Shown here: piece after piece, positions 25,510 through 37,000 of the stretch
Numbering within the stretch: position 1 is the stretch's first letter
Layout: every line of letters begins with the position of its first letter
From: Apostichopus japonicus
Lineage: Eukaryota > Echinodermata > Holothuroidea > Aspidochirotida > Stichopodidae
Direction: 5' to 3'
DNA length: 64,000 nt
Assembly: GCF_037975245.1 (NCBI RefSeq)
Contig: NC_092581.1
Span: forward strand, 136,501 to 200,500
Position numbers and translations under genes: made by a program
The notes under the pieces: model-generated
The model's input: the letters and a program-made list of their open reading frames with translations, nothing else
Database searches by the model: none
What the model was told of the DNA's origin: nothing

Positions 25510-27760
25510 GGTTACTGCTTACACAGTATTGCTGATATGTGTATTTACACACTGCACCTTGCATACTGAAATCTCTGAAAATACATCTTTATGGACCTAA
25601 AATGATAATTGCATAGAATTTTGTTGTGGTTTATATTGTGACGACTATAAAAAGTATCATTTTGGTATTAAAAAAAAAATTCATCTCTCACATAAGGTGG
25701 CATACTCCTATTAGAGTCTATATCAGTCCGCTCGATTGTTCTCCTTCAAGAAAAGTGCCAAAAAGCAGCAGGGGAACATCTTTTGTGACCTGTTATCAAT
25801 CATGATCTAGTTTTTTGTGGCTTGCATGTTGAAGAGCATTAATGGAAGTACATGTAGTGAGAAAATTGTGTCAATTGAGGCCATTTCAGACCCCTTTAAG
25901 GCCTCCCAGGAGCAGCGTAGGAAAATTGTTTACCACTGAGTGAAGAGGTTTGTTTACAAGTGACAAAAACTTCCGGCTCGGATAGCAAAAAATCTACATG
26001 GTCATGATACGGAAAATTGATGATGCCATAAAAGGCCAACTTGACAGCTATCCGGTGATGGGTAGCGTTTAGCTAGTGAAAACTTCTCTCTAGACTTAGA
26101 GACCACATTACTTTTGTGATTTAGTGTGTAAGTCAATGGCGCTTTTAATGGGCGAATGCTACCTGAAGGATTCTTGCCAGGTTTGTTACTGTTTTTTTAA
26201 GCTTTTTATATGGACAAGAGTTCACTCTTGTAGCTACATAGTGATTCCAAACACAACCTTTGATTCAAGTCCTACAATTCTTCCATATCAGAAAGACCTA
26301 TAGGGTCGTCCCCACATCCATTGCTTGTCTCTCTGTGAGCCATCATAGCACTGTGATAGGCCCTTAATAGAGCTTGCAAATTAACAAACCTGTTTCCTGT
26401 AGATTCTGCAAACATGGTTTGTTGTGACTGAGTTGAAAATATCTCATGTCCTTTATCTGCTGGGTTAATTACTCTCTCATACTCTTCCTTGTCGAGCCTT
26501 CTATAAGCAGGTTTGCAAGAGGAATTAGTTGCCATATCTGTATCAGAAGAGCTAGGAATATCACCAGTGCAATTGGCATCAGCTTCAGCAGCTGTTCAAG
26601 CAGTAAAGCCAAACCTGTTACCTGGCTTGAAGGTTATTACATGCCTATCAAACATGCCTTTCCTTCTACCCATTGTTCTAAATACTAATCAGTTTGTATC
26701 CTTAAAACATACCAATTTTCCAGTGACCTATTCACTAGTTTTGTTTGTAAGCATTTATTGGAAGTCTAAGCAGTTGAATAGCTACACATAGAATGATACA
26801 AGACAAGACTTACACTGAGAAACTAGTCAATATGATCGACTACAACTAGTTTGGAATGTTGTTTGAACAGCGCCCTCATTCTAGATCCGGTCACAGCTAG
26901 TGCATAGATCTCCTAAGTAGTTTTTGCACCAAAATCTGACAAAATACCTTTGAAAAGCAGTGCCAAAGTAACAAGTAACTTTTTCTCTTTCACTTTAGAG
27001 CCACAGCTAAGGGCGCATGCTTACTGGATACTGGGAGTGATCAAATTTTCAGAGGGAAGAAGGCCAACCAAGTTTCCACCAGAGGGGGTAAGTAGCACCA
27101 AACTGAGGGACTGTGCTTAAAACACATTGTGTGGACCCAAGAACAATTTAGACATTCAGTAGATGCCTGTCATGCTGATGGAATGACTTCTTATCACACT
27201 AGGGAATATGTCAATCATTGGGCTCTCACTTGTTTAAAGTTCAGTACTGTATTATTCATATAGACTGTACAACATGTGTGAAACACCATATGAAGATTCA
27301 CCCAATAGACAGAGATACACAGAAATGATGTAAGTCACAACTTCTCAAACTATCATAAAAAGGAGGTTTAATGTGGAGTTTAAATATCTCAGCTGTTACT
27401 TAAGGTGGCATACTCCTATTAGCATCTATATCAACCTGCACAAGTGTTCTCCTTCAGGAAAAGTTCCAAAGAGCAACAGGAGAACATCTTTGTTTATATC
27501 TTATCAATTAGGATCTGGCTTTCTTGGTTTGGCTGCAATGGAGCATGAATGGAAGTACAAGTGGTACACAGATTGGGTCAGTTGAGGCAAGTTTAGACCA
27601 CTTTAGGTCTCCCTGGAGCAGCATATGAACATTGTTTACTGCTGAGTAAAGAGGTTTGTTTACAAGTGAAGAAAATTTCAAGCTCTCATAGGAAACAAAA
27701 AGTCTGCACAGTCATGATAAAGAAACTTGAGGTTCAAATGAATGTGATAAATTTATTAGA
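25510..27760 (+). repeat. Dispersed repeat R1, copy b (most complete)
   Basis: The longest copy. A 5' block (25,510-26,160) matches copy a. The middle carries a minus-strand ORF fragment, then a block (26,720-27,140) shared with 32,860-33,320. The 3' block (27,402-27,732) is a diverged direct repeat of 25,697-26,060: both start GGTGGCATACTCCTATTAG and continue through AGAGGTTTGTTTACAAGTGA. Direct repeats flanking a coding middle resemble an LTR-like layout. No primer-binding site or RT was found, so the class is open. Confidence 0.65.
26272..26535 (-). pseudogene. R1-encoded protein fragment, N-terminal-like part, unrecognised
   Basis: An 87-codon minus-strand ORF inside R1 copy b. The peptide begins MATNSSCKPAYRR and includes TGNRFVNLQALLRAYH. 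Its C-terminal half recurs at 31,453-31,560, and sequence from around its stop recurs near 39,000-39,150, so the frame belongs to the repeat and not to a local host gene. After the stop the frame stays partly readable (RLCLE, KPGKNPS), and the same words appear in the 39-kb copy, so the source protein was longer. I do not recognise the family. A transposon-borne gene is the simplest inference. Confidence 0.4.
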
Positions 27761-28370
27761 ATAAACCAAAAGCAAATAGAATAAAGGGTAATTTAAACCA
27801 AGAAATACTGCACGACGCAACTCACATGCATACCTGTAAATGTTACCCACGCACGACGACACATACAACACTGACACGTAAAGGGAAACACAGCATCACA
27901 CGCATTAAAACAATCGAAGACCATTAACAGGGTGTACTGCTGAGTTTCTGGAGAAAGATTGTAAAACAAACCACCTGCTGCTGAAGAAACAAAGTCTAAA
28001 CATTCAAGAGTTCTGCTGCCTCCATTGGTCTTTATTATAACTTTCTGTCAAATATCATTGGAGATATGGATATTTTGGCTTCCAGATTAAAGGTACAAAG
28101 CCAACATGTCTGGGAGGAAATGCTCCTAAAAAGGTCAATGCCCGTTCACTGATGCACATATTATATGACATCACGGTCACGCCAATACATATGTCTAAAT
28201 GCTTCAAAGCATGCTTTTTCTTTCATTGTTGATGCTGGATCTGGAAAATAACCATTTCATCCTTAATTAAAAGTCTTGAATTTTAATATATCAACACTGA
28301 GGGAACCCTGAAGGATTGATAATCCAACACAATTGTAGAATAGAAAAGGTGAGGGATTTCTCAACCAAGG
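27760..28370. other. Unassigned spacer downstream of R1 copy b
   Basis: AT-rich sequence with no supported gene or clear repeat. It lies between the R1 copy and the minus-strand P2X7-like exon. Confidence 0.45.
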
Positions 28371-28374
28371 CTTC

Positions 28375-28546
28375 CTATACAATTGAGTTTTCTCCTGGCA
28401 TCTTGAATCCAGTGAAATGACCATTGGCTGGAAACTCACTTCTGATTCTTTGGACTGCACATGATGGTAGCACAACCCTGACGTGTCTTGCTAGGAACCC
28501 CCAGCACCTTTGAACCTGTTGACCGTAGGCTATGTATCTGTACTGC
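28375..28546 (-). CDS. Terminal exon of a P2X7-ballast-like protein
   Basis: Minus-strand exon of 57 codons that opens at a clear acceptor (a run of T then TAG just above 28,546) and ends at a TAG stop at 28,375-28,377. The peptide has RYIAYGQQVQRCWGFLARH followed by VRVVLPSCAVQRIRSEFP and TGFK. This matches, from memory, the C-terminal block of the P2X7 intracellular ballast domain, which in invertebrates also occurs in many proteins without the channel: an aromatic/AYRQ segment, a W-G-LG core, VV-PSC and IR--FP. The family pattern usually has R where this copy has G in AYGQ. Its partner exons are not intact in the window, so this may be a gene remnant. Family call fairly sure; gene status unsure. 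Confidence 0.6.
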
Positions 28547-28822
28547 CTAAAAAAAAATATTGAAAGTTCAAAATGTATGAATGTTGGCCCATGATGTCCA
28601 CAATAACAAGCAGGGATACAATGTACAGTTATGGTTACATTTGTTGTGAATTTACACCTTCCATATTTCATGAAACATTCTTTTGTTCAGACAATTGATT
28701 TGCAAAACTCCAGGCCTAAGTACTAGCCTAGTAATAATGAGTATAAAATGACACATATGCCTACCTAGCATGGCTGCATAATGCAGCTTACGTCCCGAGC
28801 CAAACTTTCAGTATGTAACCAC

Positions 28823-28842
28823 CACTACTACTACTACTACGC
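28823..28842 (+). repeat. Short (ACT)n microsatellite
   Basis: About six ACT/CTA trinucleotide units in a row. Confidence 0.6.
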
Positions 28843-29029
28843 ACCATACTGAACATGTATGAATACATAGCCAACACACAGTACATATGGGTTGTAAGGA
28901 TTCTATGGTTGTAAGTCACCGTAACACAACTCACAATATGGTTAAGGCAGTTCCGCGAATTCCAACCACACATGCAAAAAATGGACTGGATTTTGTTTGC
29001 TTCATTACTAAATTCTTACCAGGTTGTAT

Positions 29030-29307
29030 GCTCCTTGCAATAGTTCCGAACGGGTTTCTTCTTCGATATGTTGTGGAGCTTCAATTTCGGCTCATTTGAC
29101 AGGCTCGAACTGATACGGTTCTATATCCTAACAGTAACACCTCAGGTCCACCCTCAACATTTGGTTCAATATTGGCATGATCATCGCCTTCACTCTCTGC
29201 TTCGAATATTAGAAAGGGCACTCCAATTCTAGTACAATTTCACTGCCTGGTGAAGAACCACTATCACTTTGAACTTCGGTTGCCACATTTGGTTCTAAAT
29301 CTGACAT
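29030..29307 (-). pseudogene. Possible broken 5' exon of the P2X7-ballast-like gene
   Basis: On the minus strand an ATG at 29,307 opens an acidic 32-codon frame (starts MSDLEPNVATEVQSD) that hits TAA at 29,211. A neighbouring frame continues with FEAESEGDDHANIEPN, and the peptide EPYQFEPV appears at 29,121-29,098, followed by a TGA. The segment ends at AACCTG/GTAAGA, a plausible donor. A PYxFEP word before the Cys-rich core is common in invertebrate P2X7-ballast proteins, and this lies upstream on the same strand as the terminal exon. It needs two frameshifts and a stop to be ignored, so a remnant is the best reading. Confidence 0.3.
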
Positions 29308-29319
29308 TCCACGGGAAAT

Positions 29320-30030
29320 TTAGATTTGATTTCGCGCTGACTTGTTATCGATTGTTTTGTGTATTTATGTACACTTGTCGGAGTGTAGGTATGATATATG
29401 TTCGGAGGAAACAGCGAGAGCAAATCGTGTTCCTAAAATGTTGTCACATTAGGTCATGAGATTACGAAAAAAAATTTCGAAGGGAAAAATCAAGTTTCTA
29501 ATTGGCAGAGTGGTTGATATATGTTCTAGAGAACATGCTTAGATGGATCCCAAAAATACAGGATGTTGAAATTTTCGTGTCGTGGCCATAATAAGTAAGA
29601 ATTTGAAAATTGCCATTTTAGACTCTATGAGCCTTAAGTATAGCTAAGGGTATTGGTTATGATATGTAATCACGGAATATGACAAAAAGGTCTCATCATT
29701 TTACGCTTGAGTGATTTGGGGGCAAATTTTGTGAAAAATCACCAAAATATCGCAATGTGGCACGAGATTGACACGGAAGTAACAACACATTGGTACACCA
29801 TGGCATGTGCCCAAAAATGCACTGATGAAGTAATAATTAGACTGGAAGAACATGTTCATGGCCTGTAGAGACCAATGTACTACCTGTGTCTGTTGTTTTG
29901 ATCTGTGTGTTATTGAGATGTGTAGTAGTACAAGTAAAGGATGGTATAAGGAGCCACTAGTTTCAATGTTAAGCTATTGAACAAGTAAAACCTGAGGAAC
30001 TGAAGTTGTACATCTGGTGAGTAGTCTACT
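29320..30030. other. Unassigned spacer
   Basis: No supported gene, inverted repeat or R1 copy seen. Confidence 0.45.
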
Positions 30031-30041
30031 TTTATACAGTG

Positions 30042-30983
30042 TAGTGCTGATAGTCGTGATCGATTAATTGCCAGTAGTCGCGATTACACTTTGGAAGTTT
30101 GATTAATCGCTCTCAAAACCTAAGTTGCGATTACTGGACTAAAGCTAGCACTACACACAATCTGCTATTGAAAAATAGCCTAACCTATCAAAAACAACAC
30201 TTAAGCAGTTTGTCAGCAAATATTGCAAACACAGGTTCTTACAATGCTACACTAGAACTGTGCTGTGTTAAAAATCAGTAAGCACCTGTTCAGGTTAGAT
30301 TCATGCGTTTACTTGTTAGTAATACGATTGTTCAGCAGTGCAACATTTAGTCCTAGCAATGTTTCATCATTGCGCATAATTGCAAATTCCCAAATTTATT
30401 AATCTTTAATGATTGCCAAAGAATTTGTAATTTCTTCAAACATGCATGTTTACAGTATATTTCATTTCTGGCCAGTGGTTCACATGTATCATATGTCTGA
30501 TAGAGTGTGTCGATTGCGGTGAAGTTTCATTTCAATGTGTCATAATATGTGCGTGCTATCACACTAGGCTAAAGCCTAGCCTAGAAGGTGAACGTCCTTC
30601 TACAGAAAACTCTTGCATAGTAATCATCACACCGCTACAGGGTGTTGCATCTATTCATTTTTTTGCTGTGATTAGTGCTAGTAGTTGTAGTAGCCTTGTA
30701 GATCCATTCCAAAGTTTTTGATTTACTTTGAAGGATTTTAAGAAATGTTGAATATTGAAATTTGTTGACAGTTTTTGTTTGGTAGATGTTTTAACATGAA
30801 TTAGACATCACACATTAAGACTTGAAAGAACAAATAGGGACAGTGCACCATGGAAAAAGATTTGTTTGACTGTATTTCTGCAATGTAGAAATGACAGTGA
30901 TGATGCCATAACTGTAACCGAGTATCGCGAGAAGAGCTATGCGATTAATCAACTACAAAAGTAAGAGTCGACTATCAGCACTA
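30042..30983. mobile_element. hAT-type non-autonomous element 1 (942 bp)
   Basis: A perfect 15-bp terminal inverted repeat TAGTGCTGATAGTCG / CGACTATCAGCACTA bounds the element. It is flanked by near-identical 8-bp duplications, ATACAGTG (30,034-30,041) and ATACTGTG (30,984-30,991). Eight-base duplications and TAG...CTA ends are typical of hAT elements. Subterminal CGATTAATTG-like words recur in both arms. Only short ORFs lie inside, so it depends on a transposase from elsewhere. Confidence 0.7.
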
Positions 30984-31172
30984 ATACTGTGTACCTAGCA
31001 GAGCAAAAAGCGACAGTCAGAATTTAAATGCATACATTACAATGTAATATATGTGGTGTAAGAATCAGTTTTATTGAGACCCAGACTGCAATCAGAATAA
31101 GGATAGGCCTATATACAGTAACACATTTGTAAATGGAAAGCTCACACCTTCACAATGTCAGACTAAGATTGG

Positions 31173-31452
31173 ATGGCATGGGCTGATGAAATAAATGCAA
31201 ATGTTGCAAAATATACATCAGCCCCAACAAGTTACACAAAGGGATGCAGGATGTGGACAGGTGCCTACACCATCAGTAAGCCAGGGGCACCAGCATATGG
31301 CATTATCCACACAATGCTATCCCTGGCAGCTAAGAGAAGAGCCCCATTCCAGCATCTGCTCTTCAAAGTATTGTGCAAAGAAATTAACTTTTTAAGTACC
31401 AAATCATTTCACATCTCCCACATATGCCACAACAGCCTATGTGTGGAGGTGT
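31173..31452 (+). pseudogene. His-Me endonuclease zinc-binding-loop fragment
   Basis: A plus-strand frame reads GCRMWTG, then APAYGII, then SHICHNSLCVEVSH. This spacing matches the zinc-binding loop of I-PpoI-like His-Me finger nucleases (CxxWTG ... YG ... SHxCHNxLCVxxxH), where Cys and His residues bind zinc and a His next to the loop is catalytic. Family proteins usually run on with a Leu-Glu-Pro and a second Cys/His set. Here the frame instead enters R1 copy c at about 31,453 and stops, so the domain is cut. Upstream reading is open from at least 31,173. Likely a remnant of a mobile or domesticated gene. Confidence 0.5.
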
Positions 31453-31602
31453 CACATCCATTGCTTGTGTCTCTGTGAGCCATCATAGCACTGTGACAGG
31501 CCCTTAATAAGACTTGCAAATTTACTAACCTGTTTACTGTAGATTTTGTCATATATCAGAGGAGAGTACTGCTTTAGTCAGTGCTCTGTAGAGAGACCTG
31601 TT
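31453..31602 (+). repeat. Dispersed repeat R1, copy c, left part
   Basis: Matches 26,310-26,410 (ATCCATTGCTTGT through CCTGTAGATT), then switches to sequence like 38,288-38,337 (ATATCAGAGGAGAGTACTGC). It is interrupted at about 31,602 by a retrotransposon; R1 resumes at about 32,721. Confidence 0.7.
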
Positions 31603-32639
31603 TATTGAAATCTAAACTGTACACTATGGGTGTTTCACATCAGGTTCTCTGCTGGGTGGATGCTTTTCTGAGTGATAGAGAGCAGTCGGTTGTTGTCAAT
31701 GGGTCTAGGTCTAATCCTTCTAAGGTTACTTCCGGTGTTCCGCAAGGGTCAGTTTTGGGACCCATTCTCTTCCTGGCCTATATTAATGATATTGGTAATG
31801 CTGTTTCTTCTGGTGTCCGACTGTTCGCTGATGACTGTGTCTGTTATCGGGTTATCGATAATGTCAGTGATGGTCATCAACTTCAGGAAGATATTAATAT
31901 ACTAGGGCAATGGGCTAAAGATTGGGGCATGAGTTTCCAGCCGGTGAAATGTAACATTATGACCATTACTAGAAAGAGGAAACCTGTAAATTTCAATTAC
32001 ATGCTCAATGGGGTTCACTTGGTTAAGGTTGATTGTATTAAATATCTGGGTATTCATATCACTTCAGATCTCAACTGGGGAAAAAATATTCAAAATGTGT
32101 GTAACAAAGGAAATAGGATATTGGGAGTTCTTTGTAGAAACTTATCCCCTTGTTCGAAGGATGCAAAATTGGCTGCATATAAAGGTCTCCTCCTGCCAGT
32201 ATTGGAATATGCCAGTTCTGTCTGGGATCCCCACCAAGCTTTCTTGCAGCACAACCTCGAAAACATTCAGAGGCGTGCAGCCCGTTTCATCGCTTCAGAT
32301 TATTCAAGAGAGCCTGGCTCTGTCTCATCTCTGTTACGGGACCTAAACCTGGTGCCCTTGGCAGAGAGGCGCAGACAAAGTAGAATCATCTTATTTGCTA
32401 AGGGCATCTATGGTCAGGCTCAGATCCCTATTGACTGCCTAAGAAAGCCTCTGCGTAGGAGTCGGAACATGCACGATATGCATTTCTGCCAACTGTATGC
32501 CAGTACCAATTGCTATAAGTATAGTTTTTTTCCAAATACAATTAGGGATTGGAATAGTCTGCCTTCAGACCTCATTAGTAGTTCCAGTGGTTCTGTGAAT
32601 CCTGTCACTTATATCAGTACTCGGGTCAGATCTAATTAA
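31581..32639 (+). CDS. Reverse transcriptase, C-terminal two-thirds (non-LTR, jockey/CR1-like)
   Basis: An open frame of 352 codons; about the first eight come from R1, so the annotated ATG is fortuitous. True element sequence starts near LLKSKLYTMGVSHQVL. RT motifs in order: VDAFLSDREQSVVVNG; SGVPQGSVLGPILFLAYIND (about residue 50-70); the catalytic FADD box in VRLFADDC (about 82); KCNIMTITRK; the thumb-like DCIKYLGIHI; then EYASSVWDP and RRAARF. The endonuclease and RT fingers are missing, so it is a dead-on-arrival copy. The frame has no stop or frameshift, which points to a fairly recent insertion. The exact clade (CR1, L2, Rex1, jockey) needs a tree. Confidence 0.85.
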   Translation: MLCRETCLLKSKLYTMGVSHQVLCWVDAFLSDREQSVVVNGSRSNPSKVTSGVPQGSVLGPILFLAYINDIGNAVSSGVRLFADDCVCYRVIDNVSDGHQLQEDINILGQWAKDWGMSFQPVKCNIMTITRKRKPVNFNYMLNGVHLVKVDCIKYLGIHITSDLNWGKNIQNVCNKGNRILGVLCRNLSPCSKDAKLAAYKGLLLPVLEYASSVWDPHQAFLQHNLENIQRRAARFIASDYSREPGSVSSLLRDLNLVPLAERRRQSRIILFAKGIYGQAQIPIDCLRKPLRRSRNMHDMHFCQLYASTNCYKYSFFPNTIRDWNSLPSDLISSSSGSVNPVTYISTRVRSN

Positions 32640-32720
32640 TTACTCTCTTGACGTGTGTGTGGTGAGATATTGTCCCTTTTTGCGGATGTGTCACCGTATC
32701 GAAGACGAAGACGAGGTGTA
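31603..32720 (+). mobile_element. 5'-truncated non-LTR (jockey/CR1-like) retrotransposon inserted in R1
   Basis: The boundaries come from comparing R1 copy c with the uninterrupted copy at 38.2-38.5 kb: R1 similarity stops at about 31,602 and resumes at about 32,721. The insert is only about 1.1 kb and holds the palm, thumb and C-terminal part of an RT. Truncation from the 5' end is the usual outcome of target-primed reverse transcription. There is no long poly(A) at its 3' end. Confidence 0.75.
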
Positions 32721-33665
32721 CTACATCAGAATGATAAGCTGCAGCCATTGTTCTACTGAATCCATTACATGCCTTGCCATCAGCATCAGTTGTGAGGTAC
32801 ATGACCGTACCCATTCTTCATAATAATAATCAGTTTTTTATCCTCAAAGTTCAACAAAATTCCAGTGACCTATTCACTAGTTTGTTTGTATACAAATGCT
32901 TAAATGGTTAAAAGCATTTATTGGAAGTCTAAGCAGTTGAATAGCTGCACATAGAATGATACAAGACAAGACTTACACTGAGAAACTAGTCAATATGATC
33001 TACTACAACGATTTAGGAATGTTGCTTGAACAGCGCCCTCATTCTAGATCTGGTCACAGCTAGAACATAGGTCTCCTGAGTAGTTTTCGCAACAAAATCT
33101 GACAAAATACCTTTGAAAAGCAGTGCCAAAGTAACAAGTAACTTTTTCTCTTTCATTTTAGGGCCAGAGTTTACTCGATACAGGGAGTGATCAAATTTTC
33201 AGAGGGAAGAAGGCCAACTTGCGTCAAGTTTCCACCAGAGGGGATAAGTAGCACCAACTGAGGGACTGTGCTTAAAACACATTGTGTGGACCCAAGAACA
33301 ATTTAGACATTCAGTAGATGCCAGCCATGCTGATGGAATGACTTCTAATCACACTAGGGAATATGTCAACCATTGGGCTCTCACTTGTTTAAAGTTCAGT
33401 ACTGCATTATTCATATAGACTGTACAACATGTGTGAGACACCATATGAAGATTCACACAATAGACAGAGATAAACAAAAATGATATAAGTCATTACTTCT
33501 GAAACTATCATAAAAAGAGGTTGAAAGTGGATTTTAGAAATGTCAACTGTTACTTTAGCTGGCATACTCCTATTAGCATCTATATCAATCCGTACCAAGT
33601 GTGCTTCTTCAGAAAAAGTGCCAAAAAGCAACAGGAGACATCTTTTCTGATATGTCATCAATCAC
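32721..33665 (+). repeat. Dispersed repeat R1, copy c, right part
   Basis: Continues the interrupted R1 copy. 32,721-32,814 encodes, on the minus strand, LTTDADGKACNGF, the same peptide as LTTDADGKACKGF in the 38-kb copy. 32,860-33,320 matches 26,720-27,140, and 33,490-33,665 matches the GGCATACTCCTATTAG block. Confidence 0.75.
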
Positions 33666-34055
33666 TGGACTGGTTTATGTTTTTAGTTCTACCATGTAGC
33701 TTGTACTCTCTCTCTGAGTTGTGCTCACCTCCTTCTGTATGCTCTGCCTCTGTTATATAGTCTATCATACTGTTGTTTCCTTTGCATCTGTTTCAGAGTC
33801 TGGATACATAGACTATTTGAGCTCACCTCTAATCCTGCAGCTTCCATCTTCCTGGCTATGGACTCTTCAGGCCCTTTATTTGTAATGTTTGTGGCACTGT
33901 GGTCCCTGTACTGACTGTTGCGTGAAATGCTTGTGCTATGTTTTGGATTGGAAACTCGAAAGCATTATTGACTACCTCTGCTTTTTGAGTGGAAGTCTGA
34001 AACTGAGTGGACCATAAACGTTTGCTGCAGGTGGGTGTCTCAGGTATTTCATTTA

Positions 34056-37000
34056 CAGTACTGATTTTGCTTAACTCCCGTTGAAATTTGTTAAAAGGAA
34101 AATAAACAAATTTCTTCGTTTTTTATCGAAATTTGCCAATTTTTATCGAAATTCAACGAATTTTAACGATTGGTGATCTCAATCATTTCCTACGTGGAAT
34201 TTTCAACGATGCGTTGAAATTCTTTTTTAAACGAAATAAAAGGTCAATATGTGGTTACGCGAAACGTCGGAAATCGCATAACTTCGTTTATTAGTATCGA
34301 TTAGACTTTGGTACAGTCGTTTGAAAGCATTCTCAGGCTTGCATGAGTAGTAACTCTCAAAGAAACATGTAGTAAAACTGACGGGGGACATTTTCTGACT
34401 GAACCCCAAACACAGTGACATAAGTCTTAACTTTGCCAGGCTATCTTGGAGGTTGCAGTACACGCTATGTACCACGAGGCACCCTTCCAGATAAGTTGGA
34501 GTGCTGTTTAACCATTTAAATAACAATGAATGGACATAAATAAACTTGGTTTACTTGCAGATTGCAAAAAATAGTTATTTTTAAGAGATGTAAATTTGGT
34601 TTTTTATAAGAGTTGAAGTGTGAAACTTTGTTTCCGAGCGAAAACACTTGAAGCAGTTACTTGAAGCAAAATAAAGATGCCCCGCCCATTCTGCTAGGAC
34701 GCTTCCATTTTTCAAAAATGCGTTTTCTCTTGTTATTTTTTCTATTTTGTTTAGTATAGATTTGGCATGAGACATGTTACTCAGGTTAACTTTGATGGAA
34801 TAATTTTATACCAGAAGTGGAAAAACTTAACAGTTATTACATTCATTTCGGATCATTTCCGAACAAGATAACACACTAAGGGTGTGACCGTTTAAACGAT
34901 TAACCGTTTAACCGGCCGCAAATGCACTATCAGTTTAGAAAATCACAAACTGTATAAACGGAAAATTAAAAAAAAAAATCAAATACATTTTAAACATGAA
35001 AATTATTTAAAAATATGTAAAGAACTGAGTAATGTACTGCAAACTATCAATTAAAAACAGAAAAACGATGTTTTAGGCATGAATAATGTGTTCAATATAA
35101 CTATAGTAGTAGGCCAATAGTCACAAGCTCATGATAGTGTCGTCAATTCGTCTTCTCAGTTTATATTTGCGACATATATCACCCGTGTACATCGATCAAT
35201 GGCATGGTGAAATCCTGTGTGAAAATATGTCGATGCCAAAAGACGCAAATGGTCGTTCTAGAAAGTATCGTAATAACATTAACAACACAAGGCCAGTTTG
35301 CTCTCTCAGGTCCGCACGTATACAGCCATTTTTTCCACACATGGTATTATACTGTGCATGCATTGCGGGCGGGATTGCGGCAAACATAAAAGAATATGAA
35401 TGAAAATGATAAACCTTACGATATTTTTCACAAATATTGGTGCTTAGATAAGTGCTTCCTCACAATCAAAGAGCCGCCCCAAAATTTGCTCCGCTTACGT
35501 AAAACTTCTATATATATATAACACTTGGAAAAATTCGAGTTTTTACACACATAATTCCCACTGACATTGGTCATAGAACATAAGTAGGTCATTGACATTT
35601 GAACTTGCCCAAGTTCATCGCACCATGAGAACGACACAACACATTGAACATGATGTTACATTCTTCCGCCATCTGGACGCTGAGTGTAAATTTTGGTGTA
35701 ATATGCAAATTATGAATGGTACTGCGCTGCCCGGTTAAAATTTAACCTATTGCAACACCAATTTTGGGAAGCTGTTGTTGAAGAAACTGTTGTATCAAAT
35801 GTAAAGTACTGTATCATGTATGTGACACAAGAGAAAGAAAATGAAATCGGAGGCTGCTACAACCCATCCCACAACACGTGCGTGCGTAATTTGTTTTCTA
35901 AACATGACTTTTAATGAGTAAGCAGGAAAGGTGGGTAAGTTTGCTAAGTTAGGCGAGTTTTTGTTTAAAATCTTGTGATAGATAGACAAATATATTGTTT
36001 TTTTCTTCAAAAGTTACGAAGTTGCCGAAGGCCGAGTTATATAAATTCAGTGATCTGAACTTCTGAAGACCACGATATACTGATCAGGTGTGTTATTCTT
36101 TTCAGCAATTATTACACGTAATGTTGGCAATATTATTGGGCCTAATTAGTAATTAACATACATTGATCATTGTCTTGTTGCCTGAATTGCTACTTTTTGG
36201 AAAAAAAAAAACCTTAATTATTGTACTCATAATGTCCTATTTTCATTAAAAGTTGAGAGACATTACGTCGAAAAAGCCGCAATCGGGAAACAGCGTTTAA
36301 AAGTTTAACCTACCGGCAGGTTATACGGTTAAATGGTTAGTGAAATATCTGTTAGGTCACACCCTTATAACACACAAAAAAAAACGACTTTATTGAATGA
36401 AAATATACTGAAAACCATATCGCAAAAACACAAAATCGCCTATAACTCGAAAACGGAAGGAGATATCGACTTTTGTCAGCTGCGTAGGGATTTCCTATAC
36501 CGAATTTTGATGTGCTCTATCCACCTGTGTCATTTATGAGCTTCTCTGACGTAAGCTGCAGTACGTAATTTCTCCATACCAGTTCCGCAACATTTATTTA
36601 CGCAGTAAACATTGTTCATGATGTTTTCTTTCACAACGAATATTCAAAGTTGTGCTCCACACGCTTCACAGATATTGTTTTATGTTGTTCATTTTCAATT
36701 CTAGTTTAAAATTACATTTTCGAACGATGCATTGCATGCCTTGTCAAACATTCCTGATTAGTAAAACTAAGGAAGGATATTTGATTGATATGATTTTATG
36801 AGCTGTTCCACTTGAAAAATGATGATAAAACCGAAAGACAAAACATTTACTTCTCATGTGACGCATACCGGGAGACTCATAAAAACCCCCTTCTCATTAA
36901 ATTAAATTTACATGCCGTCAGGCCAGTTGAAAGCCCTCCCCAGTAATGTTTGATCAGCTCTTCCCAATATACAATACTCAAATAAGCAATGAAAATATAT

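Noticed and set aside
25697-27732. R1 copy b as an LTR retrotransposon
   Set aside because: The direct repeats are too diverged and have no TG...CA ends, primer-binding site, polypurine tract or RT. Kept as an unclassified repeat.
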